A stretch of 64,000 nucleotides of DNA. Origin: WLMZ01 sp031410915 (GTDB taxonomy: Bacteria > Actinomycetota > Acidimicrobiia > Acidimicrobiales > Ilumatobacteraceae). The notes beneath the pieces are model-generated. The model saw nothing but the letters and a program-made list of their open reading frames with translations, was not told where the DNA came from and did no database searches. The stretch lies in assembly GCA_031410915.1 (NCBI GenBank), contig JANNZY010000044.1, positions 1 to 64,000 of the forward strand, in the 5' to 3' direction. The translations under genes and the position numbers were made by a program. Shown piece after piece: positions 35,421-43,116 of this stretch; positions within the stretch are counted from its first letter, which is position 1; each line of letters begins with the position of its first letter.

Positions 35421-35560
35421 AAACCGTGACCAGTCGCTCACCCCACGCACGCGCCGGTCGAACGAGACCAGCGACCCACGCGTCACCCACGCGCGGACAC
35501 GACGTGATCCCGATGGATGAGCTCACCGACGCGCGGGCGAAATGTGGCGCGGGTCAGGCC
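35331..35560. repeat. 40-bp-period ACGCGT repeat array, locus A (about seven units)
   Basis: ACGCG starts occur at 35331, 35371, 35411, 35449, 35478, 35489 and 35529, giving intervals of 40, 40, 38, 29, 11 and 40. The 5' half of the units follows the consensus ACGCGTGGGCCGACYGTGAC; the 3' halves differ. It lies between the convergent ATPase and DUF559 genes. The shorter intervals look like decayed or partly deleted units. Confidence 0.7.
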
Positions 35561-36489
35561 GCGAGTGTCCGGGCAGCAAGGATCTGGCCGACATCGGCAA
35601 GGGTCTCGCTGAGACCAGCGTCCACGTCGAGGTCCGTCATCCGGACCGTCAACCAGCCGAGCGTCGCCATCTTCCGGTCGCGACGCTTGTCTCGATGCGA
35701 GTCGGCGAAGAGTGCGTGCCAGTAGGGATGATCGACCTCGAGAACCACGCGTGATGTGGGCCACGCGAAGTCGAGGCGGACGCGGTCGCCACCCGGTAAC
35801 GCCACGATGTACTGCACCTCTGGCGTTGGCAGGCCGAGCCGTTCGATCTCATCGAGTACTACCTTTTCGAGATGCGACTGCATGGCGGCGCGCCACGCAG
35901 GCCGCGACGCGATGACCTCACCCATCGTCCGGCTGCCTGGCCGACTCGGATGAGCCAATCGATGAAGGGTGGAGGCGTGAGTCACGAAGGTGCCTCGGCC
36001 GTCGTTGATCAGCATCTCGAGGTTCGTCGCCGTGACCTCCCCGCCGACCAGATCTGCAATGTCGAACAGTGTTCGCGTCGGACTCGTGACACGGATGCCA
36101 TCGGCCCGCGTCACGATGTCGAGAGCGGGCAGCTGACGCGTTCGGTGGATCACGGTTCCTGGGATCGTGGGAGACATGCTCGCCGGAACCACGAGGTGCA
36201 GCTTCTCGAACCTTGGCAGCTGGCGGAATGACCAAGATTTGGCCGCCGTCAGCGATCCGACGGCGGCGTACGGATGCCGAACACATGCTGCGACCATGAG
36301 CTGCTCCGGCGTTTGCGGCCAATGCAGGCTGCGAAACACACCCGGCAGGATCACAGCGAGTTCACCGCGTTCGACGAGACGATATGCCGTGAATCGATCA
36401 GCACCGAAGGTGGTGAACTGGCGTGCGCTGACGACGCCGTGATGTGTCGCCAGCCAATAGTTGAGGCCGTTGCGCCATGCGTGAGCCAT
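35554..36489 (-). CDS. AbiEi-like N-terminal plus DUF559 (PD-(D/E)XK-like) C-terminal protein
   Basis: The 311-residue protein begins with a winged-helix segment typical of AbiEi-type antitoxin N-termini (HGVVSARQFTTFGADRFTAYRLVERGEL, then LPGVFRS). Its C-terminal part (about 195-300) resembles DUF559, a restriction-endonuclease-like fold: VRLDFAWP, then RVVLEVDHPYWH and later MTDLDV. The usual ExK reads EVD, so nuclease activity is uncertain. These proteins are common, often single, in actinobacteria and their role is unknown. AAGGAGG lies before the ATG. The gene is bracketed by 107-bp direct repeats and 40-bp arrays, suggesting mobility or duplication. Confidence 0.85.
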   Translation of the reverse strand: MAHAWRNGLNYWLATHHGVVSARQFTTFGADRFTAYRLVERGELAVILPGVFRSLHWPQTPEQLMVAACVRHPYAAVGSLTAAKSWSFRQLPRFEKLHLVVPASMSPTIPGTVIHRTRQLPALDIVTRADGIRVTSPTRTLFDIADLVGGEVTATNLEMLINDGRGTFVTHASTLHRLAHPSRPGSRTMGEVIASRPAWRAAMQSHLEKVVLDEIERLGLPTPEVQYIVALPGGDRVRLDFAWPTSRVVLEVDHPYWHALFADSHRDKRRDRKMATLGWLTVRMTDLDVDAGLSETLADVGQILAARTLAA

Positions 36490-36623
36490 TGGGCTCCTCC
36501 TTGCTCAAATCGTGTTCAAGCGGGGGAAGCCGTTGACGGAGAAGGCTAGCAGTGACGTTTGCGCACACGACCAGGAAGTTCACAGCCAGGTGCCCATCAG
36601 CTTCAGTGCTTGCACGACCGGCC

Positions 36624-36875
36624 GCGCGCCGGTCATTCGCCTCCGCTGACGCATGAACCAGCCACGCGTGGGCCGACCGCGGCCGTCATCGCCCGAATTG
36701 CGCACGCGTGGGTCGATCGTTGCAGGGAACCGCTCGGCGTCGCCGGGATGCTCGAACCGGCCACGCGTCTGCCGATTCTGACCGCGTCCGCACTGGGCAG
36801 GCACGCGTGGCCGGACTGTGACTGCGTCGGCGCGATCCACACACGCGTGGGCGGCCAGCGGGCGACGAACGGCCC
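36624..36875. repeat. 40-bp-period ACGCGT repeat array, locus B (six units)
   Basis: Units begin at 36624 (GCGCGC), 36664, 36704, 36763, 36803 and 36843 (all ACGCGT). Intervals are 40, 40, 59, 40 and 40. The unit matches the other two arrays: ACGCGTGGGC at the start and, in several units, GTGAC at 16-20. The variable second halves at 36763 and 36803 are shared with locus A; the others are unique. Confidence 0.75.
36746..36852. repeat. 107-bp direct repeat, right copy
   Basis: Second copy of the 35314-35420 sequence. The three differences are clustered where the left copy reads GCACCGGT and this copy reads GCGTCGGC. The near identity points to a recent duplication or gene conversion. Confidence 0.9.
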
Positions 36876-36912
36876 AGCGGCTTGCGGCGGCGGCCCGGCG
36901 GTGGAGGGACGG

Positions 36913-39900
36913 TCAGATCAGGGTGGGTGGGCTCAGCGCGTCTTCGACGGCGACGAGGATGGCATCGCCGTATTGTTCGAGTTTGGCCGGGCCAATGCCG
37001 TCGACACGGCGCAGGGCGTCGAGTGACGTGGGCAGCGTGAGCGCGATCTGCTCCAACGTGGCGTCGGTGAACACGATGTAGGCCGGCTTCCCGGCGCGAA
37101 GTCTGTCGCGCACAGCGCGCAACAGGTCGTGGGCACGAATACTGGCGGGTGCCGGCGCGTCCGGACCCGGCAGGCGCAGCGAGCCGCGCTGTTTGCCGGC
37201 GGTGACGACGGCCGCGCCGGCAGCGAACCGGCGCGTTGCGGTACCCAGGCGCGCCACGATCGCTGCGGCGTCGGCGGATTGGATGACCCATTCCTGACCA
37301 CCGTCGACCAGCACCAGACCCGGCGCGCCGAGCACAAAACCCTTCTCGAACACCGAGGCTGGTCGCGATGCGGCCGCCGTGGTTGCACGCCCGGCCGGCG
37401 CGGGCGGGGCGGGGAAGCCGGCGATGCGTGCCGGGGGCTCGTTCTGCATCTCGTCGACGAACGGCGACGGCTGCTCGCCGACCACGACCGTGACCGACGC
37501 TGCACCCCGGGTGATCGCGACGTGGAAGACACGACGCTCCTCCTCCAGGTCCTCGGCCAGACGGTGCGGGTACTGGTCCTGCTCGCAGTGGTGCAGGACA
37601 ACGACGGGCCACTCCTGGCCCTTGACGCGATGAACCGTCGCCAGCGTGACGCCGTCGGAGGAGCGTGGTGTGGCCAACTGCTCGCGAAGCCAGGGGCCGA
37701 AGCGAGCCGGATCGGGCTGCAGCTCGGCGATCTGCGCCATCGCGACGAGGTCGTCGTTCTGCGCGCCGCGGTTCATGCCCCGGCGGCTGTCGTCGAGTGT
37801 CGCGATCGACGCGCCGAGGCCGACGTCGTCGGCGAGCGCGCGCAGGATGTCGGCCGACGTGCCGACTCGGGCCAGCTGTTGCAGCCGTGTGATGTCGTCG
37901 GCGAACGCGGCGACCCGGGAGGCGTCACGCTCGTTGTTGACCCGTCCGGCGAGGCGGCACAGGCCAGCGATGGATCGCTGCTCGCCGACCCACGTCGCGA
38001 CGTTGGGGTGCATCGGCCGCGACGGCCGCCGCAACGCCTCGCCGAGATCGCCGGGATCGAGGAAATCGGGCGACGCAACAGACAGGTTCAGCCATGCCAG
38101 CGCGGACCGCACAGCTGTGCGCTCGGCGAACTCGCGACCGACACCGCCCGAGACCGGGATGCCACGAGCCAGCAGGCCGAGCTGAACCGGCGCGAGCAGC
38201 GCGTTGACCCGAGTGAGCACGGCGACGTCGCCCGGGGCGCGGCCAGCCGTGACCGCAACGTCCACGGCGTCAACCGTGGCCGAGAGCGTGTCCTTGGCGG
38301 CCACGACGCACAACCCGGTGGAGTCCGGCCGCGCCGAGCGGATCACCTTGGCGACGCGTCGACGATTGTGCCGCACCAACCGATCCGCCGCCGCAACGAC
38401 ATCGCCAGGACAGCGATAGTTGACCTCCAGCGGGTGTGCACCGGCGTGCGGGAAGAGCCTGGCGAAATCGATCAGCCACGCGGGATCGGCACCGCTGTAG
38501 CCGTAGATGGTCTGGTCGTCGTCGCCCACCCCGAACACACCGAAACCGGGCGACGACAGCAGCCGAACCAGCAGCACGTGTGCTGGCGTGAGATCCTGGA
38601 ACTCGTCGACCAGTAACAGCCGGCAGGCCCGTTGCGCGGTGGCACGCGCTGTGGCGTCGGTCAACAGCAGCTCGATGGCCCGATAGATCTGCTCGTCGAA
38701 GTCGACCACGTTCTCGCGGGCGAGCGCGGCGCGATAGCGCGGCCACACGTCGGCCAAACCGTCCACGTCGCCGCCGTACATCGCTTCGACATCACTCGGG
38801 TCGCGCAGGCCGAGCCGCACGACGCTGAGTGCTTCGATCCACGACGCCATCGGATCGGTGTTGCGCCTGCGTGGGAACGTGACGAGACGGCCGATCAGCC
38901 GGCGCACGTCGGGCTCGTCGATGGTCTGCAACTGGCGCGGTTGGGACTGGAACGGCGCCGACCCGTTGACGATGGCGAGTGCGATCGCGTTGAGCGTGCG
39001 CACCCGCAAGCCACGCAGATCGGTGGTGCGGGACTGCATCTCTTCCTGGGCGCGCTTGTTGAACGCGACCAAGCTCAGCGCCGTCGGTGGCACGCGCCAG
39101 ACGCCCAGCAGGTGGCGGGCGCGCTCGGTCAGCACCCTGGTCTTGCCGCTGCCCGCAGGGGCGATGATGCGCGCCGCGGCGGTGGGATGCACGACGGCGG
39201 CGCGCTGGTCGTCGGCGAGCTCGCGCGACGGTCCGCCGTCGTCGAGGGGCGGTGTCAACGACCCGTGCTCGACGGCGACCGCGTGCAGGACCGCGCAGCC
39301 GTCGATCGGCGCAGACCTGCGCAACGGCCCGCCATCCAGCCACACCGTGGACCCATCGGGCAGCACGACATCGCCGCCCTCCGCCGACACGGACACGCCG
39401 AGCGCGATCGCGCGGTCGACGACGGCCCAACCAGGGACATCGCCCGTGGCGTCGATTGCGTTGGCCCAGACCAGATGATGCAACACGTCGAGCGAGAACC
39501 GGAACCGAGCGCCGAGCTCGTACGGCGCATCGTCGGACGTCTGCATCGGCGGGTCGGTGAAGGCGAACGCGACCGCGAGTTCGATCACCACCCGTGTCGC
39601 CGCCGCAGCGTGAGCGAGCAGCGCGTCCACCGTCGCGTCCGGGTCGGCGAGCACGCTCGCGTCGATCACGACCCGCTCTGCGGTGGCCCATGCCGCCGGC
39701 ACCTCGGTGCCGGCGGCGATCACGATGTTGCGGCCCAGTGCATCAGGCCCGGCACGGTCGAAGGGCACTCGCAAAGAGCCGGCAACGGTCACTTCGACCG
39801 CAGGTGCCCGCGTCACAGCGGGTGCGGAACCGAGCTCGTTGTCCACTTCCCCGGGTTGCTGGCTGCGCTGCCAGCACGCCCGCACCTCACCCGGCGTTGC

Positions 39901-39936
39901 GTGCTGCCCGCCGCAGTACGTACACGCGATGGCCAT
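36913..39936 (-). CDS. UvrD/Rep-type superfamily 1 helicase with N-terminal Cys motif and C-terminal HRDC domain
   Basis: The 1007-residue protein starts with a small Cys motif (CTYCGGQH, then C21W) that could bind zinc, and an unassigned region of about 230 residues. The SF1 helicase core follows: IIAPAGSGKTRVL (motif I), LLLVDEFQD (II), VGDDDQTIYGY (III), VNYRCPGDVV (IV), TVHRVKGQEWPVV (V) and VAITRG (VI). The last 80 residues form an HRDC domain ending RRVDGIGPAKLEQYG. Mycobacterial UvrD2 also ends in HRDC, so a DNA-repair helicase role is likely. The long N-terminal extension is unusual. A half-matching LexA-like box overlaps the start. Confidence 0.92.
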   Translation of the reverse strand: MAIACTYCGGQHATPGEVRACWQRSQQPGEVDNELGSAPAVTRAPAVEVTVAGSLRVPFDRAGPDALGRNIVIAAGTEVPAAWATAERVVIDASVLADPDATVDALLAHAAAATRVVIELAVAFAFTDPPMQTSDDAPYELGARFRFSLDVLHHLVWANAIDATGDVPGWAVVDRAIALGVSVSAEGGDVVLPDGSTVWLDGGPLRRSAPIDGCAVLHAVAVEHGSLTPPLDDGGPSRELADDQRAAVVHPTAAARIIAPAGSGKTRVLTERARHLLGVWRVPPTALSLVAFNKRAQEEMQSRTTDLRGLRVRTLNAIALAIVNGSAPFQSQPRQLQTIDEPDVRRLIGRLVTFPRRRNTDPMASWIEALSVVRLGLRDPSDVEAMYGGDVDGLADVWPRYRAALARENVVDFDEQIYRAIELLLTDATARATAQRACRLLLVDEFQDLTPAHVLLVRLLSSPGFGVFGVGDDDQTIYGYSGADPAWLIDFARLFPHAGAHPLEVNYRCPGDVVAAADRLVRHNRRRVAKVIRSARPDSTGLCVVAAKDTLSATVDAVDVAVTAGRAPGDVAVLTRVNALLAPVQLGLLARGIPVSGGVGREFAERTAVRSALAWLNLSVASPDFLDPGDLGEALRRPSRPMHPNVATWVGEQRSIAGLCRLAGRVNNERDASRVAAFADDITRLQQLARVGTSADILRALADDVGLGASIATLDDSRRGMNRGAQNDDLVAMAQIAELQPDPARFGPWLREQLATPRSSDGVTLATVHRVKGQEWPVVVLHHCEQDQYPHRLAEDLEEERRVFHVAITRGAASVTVVVGEQPSPFVDEMQNEPPARIAGFPAPPAPAGRATTAAASRPASVFEKGFVLGAPGLVLVDGGQEWVIQSADAAAIVARLGTATRRFAAGAAVVTAGKQRGSLRLPGPDAPAPASIRAHDLLRAVRDRLRAGKPAYIVFTDATLEQIALTLPTSLDALRRVDGIGPAKLEQYGDAILVAVEDALSPPTLI

Positions 39937-39946
39937 ACATGTGTTC
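39935..39946. promoter_or_regulatory. Weak LexA-like box at the helicase start
   Basis: ATAC-ATGT-GTTC resembles the actinobacterial SOS box GAAC-N4-GTTC, with one full half-site and two changes in the other. It abuts the helicase start codon. This is suggestive only. Confidence 0.2.
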
Positions 39947-40003
39947 TATCCGACAGGCAGCGGTCTTTCCACGACGAGGTTCGCCGCCGTCGATGCGGGC
40001 CGC

Positions 40004-40072
40004 TTGACAGGCCCGCTATTGACTGCCACTATCGACAGTCACTGAACTAAGTCAGGCTCTGTGGGGAGAGAC
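40004..40072 (+). promoter_or_regulatory. Promoter, palindromic operator and ribosome binding site of the sugar operon
   Basis: TTGACA (40004-40009) is a good -35; CACTAT 17 bp later is a weak -10. TGACTG (40020-40025) and CAGTCA (40036-40041) form a perfect inverted repeat with ten bases between, and CTGA/TCAG follows at 40042-40055. The palindrome overlaps the -10, as expected for autoregulation by the ROK repressor. GGGGAGAGA precedes ATG 40073. Confidence 0.5.
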
Positions 40073-41335
40073 ATGAAATACGGCGCATCGGGCGCAGCAT
40101 TGCGAGATGTCAACCGCAGCGCAGTGCTACGGCTCATCGGCCATCACGGTCCGATCTCGCGCGCCGATCTCGCCCGCCGCCTCGGTGTACGCCCCGGCAC
40201 CGTGACCGCGTTGGCGCGCGGGCTGATCAGCTCCGGGCTGGTCGCCCCGGTCGAGATGACGAGTTCGAGCGGCGGCCGGCCGGCCGAACTACTCGGACTC
40301 GTCGGATCTGCCGCCGTGGCCATCGGCGCGAAAGTCGCCGATGATCGCCTCGTCATCGTGTGTGCCGATCTCGACGGCGAGATGATCGAAACCGAGACGG
40401 TCGCCTTCGACGCCGCCGCGTCGAATCCGTTCACAACCCTCGCGACTCTGCTCGAACCCCACGTCAGGCAGGCAACGAACGACCACGTGCTGCTCGGCGT
40501 CGGGATCGGGCTCCCGGGCTTCGAGGATCCTTACGGCTCCGGCGTCGTGCAGGCACCGTTGCTCGGCTGGCGACATCTTCCGATCGGCGAGCACTTGGCT
40601 CGGTCGTTGAACGCGCCCGTGCTCGTCGACAACGACGTGAACACGCTCGCCGTCGCAGAGAGCCTCTACGGCGTCGGCCGCGGCTTCGAGAACTTCCTCA
40701 CCGTCACCATCGGACGCGGTGTCGGAATGGGCATCGTCATCGACGGCGAGCTCTACCGTGGCGCACGTGGTGCCGCTGGCGAGTTCGGCCACGTTCGCGT
40801 CGAACCCGGCGGGCAGCTGTGTGCCTGCGGCAAGCGCGGCTGCCTGGAGACCGTCGCGTCGGAGCCGGCACTCGTTGCTGCAGCACGAAAGCGGCGGATC
40901 ATCGCCAAGACCGACGGCCCCGAGGAGTTGCTCGCAAAGGCGGCTGGCGGTCATGCCGGCGCGCACCAGATCTACGCCGATGCGGGTGCCGTGCTCGGCA
41001 GCGCGCTCGCGTCGATCGCCGTGGTGCTCAACCCTCAGGCTGTGGTCGTCGGCGGCGAGGGAACCCGTGCGTGGCAGTACATGGCGGCCACATTCGCGGA
41101 AGCCTTTGAGGCGGGGATCTTCCCGCCGACGATCGGCTCGACAGCCGTGTACGTCGAACGTTGGGACGACACGCGCTGGGCGCTCGGCGCGGCGTCGCTC
41201 GTCCTGCGGGCACCGTTCGTCACTCCGCTCCACGAGCATCCGGTGATCGAGCAGATCCGCCAGCGGATGGATGCCGGCTTCCAACCGCGTCCGTCGACGG
41301 AGCACGACACGGCGGTGACAGCATGGTCGGGGTGA
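40073..41335 (+). CDS. ROK-family transcriptional repressor
   Basis: The 420-residue protein has a MarR-like winged helix at the N-terminus (about 10-70: NRSAVLRLIGHHGPISRADLARRLGVRPGTVT) and a ROK sugar-kinase-like domain. The ROK domain shows VDNDVNTLAVAES, RGAAGEFGH, and the zinc motif CACGKRGCLE. Proteins with this layout (NagC, Mlc, XylR) are repressors that release DNA when a sugar binds. It is the first gene of an ABC transporter/glycosidase operon and probably regulates it through the palindrome upstream. ATG 40073 is set by the GGGGAGAGA site. Confidence 0.94.
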   Translation: MKYGASGAALRDVNRSAVLRLIGHHGPISRADLARRLGVRPGTVTALARGLISSGLVAPVEMTSSSGGRPAELLGLVGSAAVAIGAKVADDRLVIVCADLDGEMIETETVAFDAAASNPFTTLATLLEPHVRQATNDHVLLGVGIGLPGFEDPYGSGVVQAPLLGWRHLPIGEHLARSLNAPVLVDNDVNTLAVAESLYGVGRGFENFLTVTIGRGVGMGIVIDGELYRGARGAAGEFGHVRVEPGGQLCACGKRGCLETVASEPALVAAARKRRIIAKTDGPEELLAKAAGGHAGAHQIYADAGAVLGSALASIAVVLNPQAVVVGGEGTRAWQYMAATFAEAFEAGIFPPTIGSTAVYVERWDDTRWALGAASLVLRAPFVTPLHEHPVIEQIRQRMDAGFQPRPSTEHDTAVTAWSG

Positions 41336-42204
41336 GCGGCTGGCGCAAGGCCGTCGTCGTCACCGGGTTCCTCGCACCGAGCCTCATCGCCCTGCTCGCG
41401 TTCTCGCTCGGGCCGATGGTCGCGAGCGCCTGGGTGAGCCTGCACGAGTGGAACCTGATCCGACCGGCGAAGTTCATCGGCCTCGACAACTTCCGGGAGC
41501 TGTGGCACGACGACGATTTCCACCTCGCGTTGCAGAACACGCTGTACTACCTCGTCGGGTACCTGCCCCTGGTCGTCGCGGGTGGACTCGGCCTGGCCGT
41601 TCTCCTCAACAAGCGCCTGAAGGGTGTCGCCCTGTTCCGGGCGATGTACTTCCTGCCGGTGATCACGAGTTGGGTCGTGGTCTCGTTGCTCTGGAAGTGG
41701 CTGCTCAATCCCAAGAACGGCTTGATCAACACGATGCTCGGTTGGGTCGGCGTCGACGGTCCGGGGTGGTGGACGTCGCAGACGTGGGCGATGCCATCGG
41801 TGATCCTCGCGTCCGCATGGAAGGACCTCGGCTTCGTGATGGTGATCCTGCTCGCCGGACTGCAGGCCATCCCGCACGAGCTGTACGAGGCGGCGGCGAT
41901 CGATGGGGCCCGACCCTGGCGGCAGTTCCGCTCCGTCACGCTGCCACTCCTGACGCCGTCGTTGTTCTTCGTCTTCGTGATCAGCATGATCAACGGCTTC
42001 CAGGTCTTCGAGCAGGTCTGGGTGATGACCGACGGCGGACCGGCCGGATCGTCCACCGTGGTCGTCGAGCAGATCGTGAAGAACACCTTCGACTACGGCC
42101 GAGCGGGATACGCCTCAGCGATGAGCGTGGTGCTCTTCGTCATCATCCTGCTCTTCTCGGCCGTTCAACTGCGACTTCAGAAGCGATGGGTCTTCTATGG
42201 CTGA
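41323..42204 (+). CDS. Sugar ABC transporter permease (MalF type)
   Basis: The 293-residue permease has six membrane helices and the EAA loop ELYEAAAIDGARPWRQFRSVTLPLL, which docks on the ATPase. It belongs to the CUT1 family of oligosaccharide importers. ATG 41323 overlaps the ROK gene end; GTG 41332 would give a GTGA coupling and is an equally good start. It pairs with the second permease gene, which overlaps its end by 8 bp. Confidence 0.94.
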   Translation: MVGVSGWRKAVVVTGFLAPSLIALLAFSLGPMVASAWVSLHEWNLIRPAKFIGLDNFRELWHDDDFHLALQNTLYYLVGYLPLVVAGGLGLAVLLNKRLKGVALFRAMYFLPVITSWVVVSLLWKWLLNPKNGLINTMLGWVGVDGPGWWTSQTWAMPSVILASAWKDLGFVMVILLAGLQAIPHELYEAAAIDGARPWRQFRSVTLPLLTPSLFFVFVISMINGFQVFEQVWVMTDGGPAGSSTVVVEQIVKNTFDYGRAGYASAMSVVLFVIILLFSAVQLRLQKRWVFYG

Positions 42205-43051
42205 GGTCGTCGCTCCCGGGTTCATCACAGCCCGCCGCACACGCACGGCCGGGCGCTACGCCGTGCTCCTGCTCGGCGCCGTGGTCATGGTCGGTCCATT
42301 CCTGTGGATGCTCGCCGCCTCGCTGAAGACGGACGCAGACATCCAGCAGGTGCCCCCGAGCGTGCTCCCGAACCCCTTCACCGGCACCAACTACGGGCGG
42401 GTCCTGGACGCCTTCCCGTTCTGGCGGTTCCTGGCCAACAGCGTCGTGGTGTCGCTCGTCTCGACCCTGCTGCAACTCACGCTCGCGGCGACAGCGGGCT
42501 ATTGCTTCGCACGCATCGAATTCCGCGGCCGCAACGCGTTGTTTGGTCTGTACCTGGCGACGATGATGATCCCGCTGCAGGTGGTGATCGTGCCGCTGTT
42601 CATCGAGATGCGCAACCTGCACCTCGTCAACACCTACGCCGGTCTGCTGCTGCCGACGATCGTCTCCGCGTTCGGCACCTTTCTCATCCGCCAGGCGTTC
42701 CTGGCCCTGCCCAAAGAGCTCGACGAGGCTGCGTTCGTCGATGGAGCCGGTCACGCTCGCGTCTTCTTCCAGATCCTCCTGCCCCTCATCGCGCCGGCGC
42801 TCGCAACATTCGCCGTCTTCGCGTTCATGGCCAGTTGGAATGCGTTCCTGTGGCCGCTGATCATCACCCGCGGAAGCCAGTCGCACGCAACCCTGCCCGT
42901 CGGCCTGTCACTGCTGCAGGGCCAGTACACGACGAGTTGGAACGTGGTGATGGCCGGAGCAGTGATGAGCATCGCGCCGATCCTCGCCTTCTACATCTTC
43001 ACCCAGCGCTGGGTGATCCGCAGCCTTGCCTTCACCGGCCTCAAAGGCTGA
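42197..43051 (+). CDS. Sugar ABC transporter permease (MalG type)
   Basis: The 284-residue permease has six helices and its EAA loop reads LDEAAFVDGAGHARVFFQILLPL. It carries the CUT1 MalG features PFLWMLAASLKTDADI near the start and the C-terminal QRWVIRSLAFTGLKG. It forms a heterodimer with the MalF-type protein from the overlapping gene upstream. No ATPase gene is present in the operon, so it probably uses a shared MsiK-like ATPase coded elsewhere. Confidence 0.94.
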   Translation: MAEVVAPGFITARRTRTAGRYAVLLLGAVVMVGPFLWMLAASLKTDADIQQVPPSVLPNPFTGTNYGRVLDAFPFWRFLANSVVVSLVSTLLQLTLAATAGYCFARIEFRGRNALFGLYLATMMIPLQVVIVPLFIEMRNLHLVNTYAGLLLPTIVSAFGTFLIRQAFLALPKELDEAAFVDGAGHARVFFQILLPLIAPALATFAVFAFMASWNAFLWPLIITRGSQSHATLPVGLSLLQGQYTTSWNVVMAGAVMSIAPILAFYIFTQRWVIRSLAFTGLKG

Positions 43052-43116
43052 GCAATCAACAACGACACCAATCAACAACCAACAACCAACAACCAAACCA
43101 CGGGGGATCCATCCAC
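43052..43116 (+). promoter_or_regulatory. Unstructured CAAC-rich leader of the binding-protein gene
   Basis: The 65-bp gap contains tandem AACAACC units (about 43070-43100), a purine-A/C run with almost no G or T, and ends with GGGGGA, about 10 bases before ATG 43117. It looks built to keep the ribosome site free of structure, giving high expression of the binding protein. It also has no terminator-like stem. Confidence 0.45.

Larger units (their letters stand above)
36490..36912. other. Intergenic region holding repeat array B
   Basis: About 420 bp between the DUF559 gene start and the helicase gene end, both minus-strand. The first 130 bp include the strong AAGGAGG site of the DUF559 gene. 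The rest is the repeat array and the right copy of the direct repeat. No gene is credible here. Confidence 0.6.

Noticed and set aside
35331..36875. The 40-bp arrays as CRISPR arrays
   Set aside because: Only about 10-20 bases of each unit are conserved and imperfectly so. Variable parts recur between two loci. No cas genes are present, and intervals are sometimes 11, 29, 38 or 59 bp.
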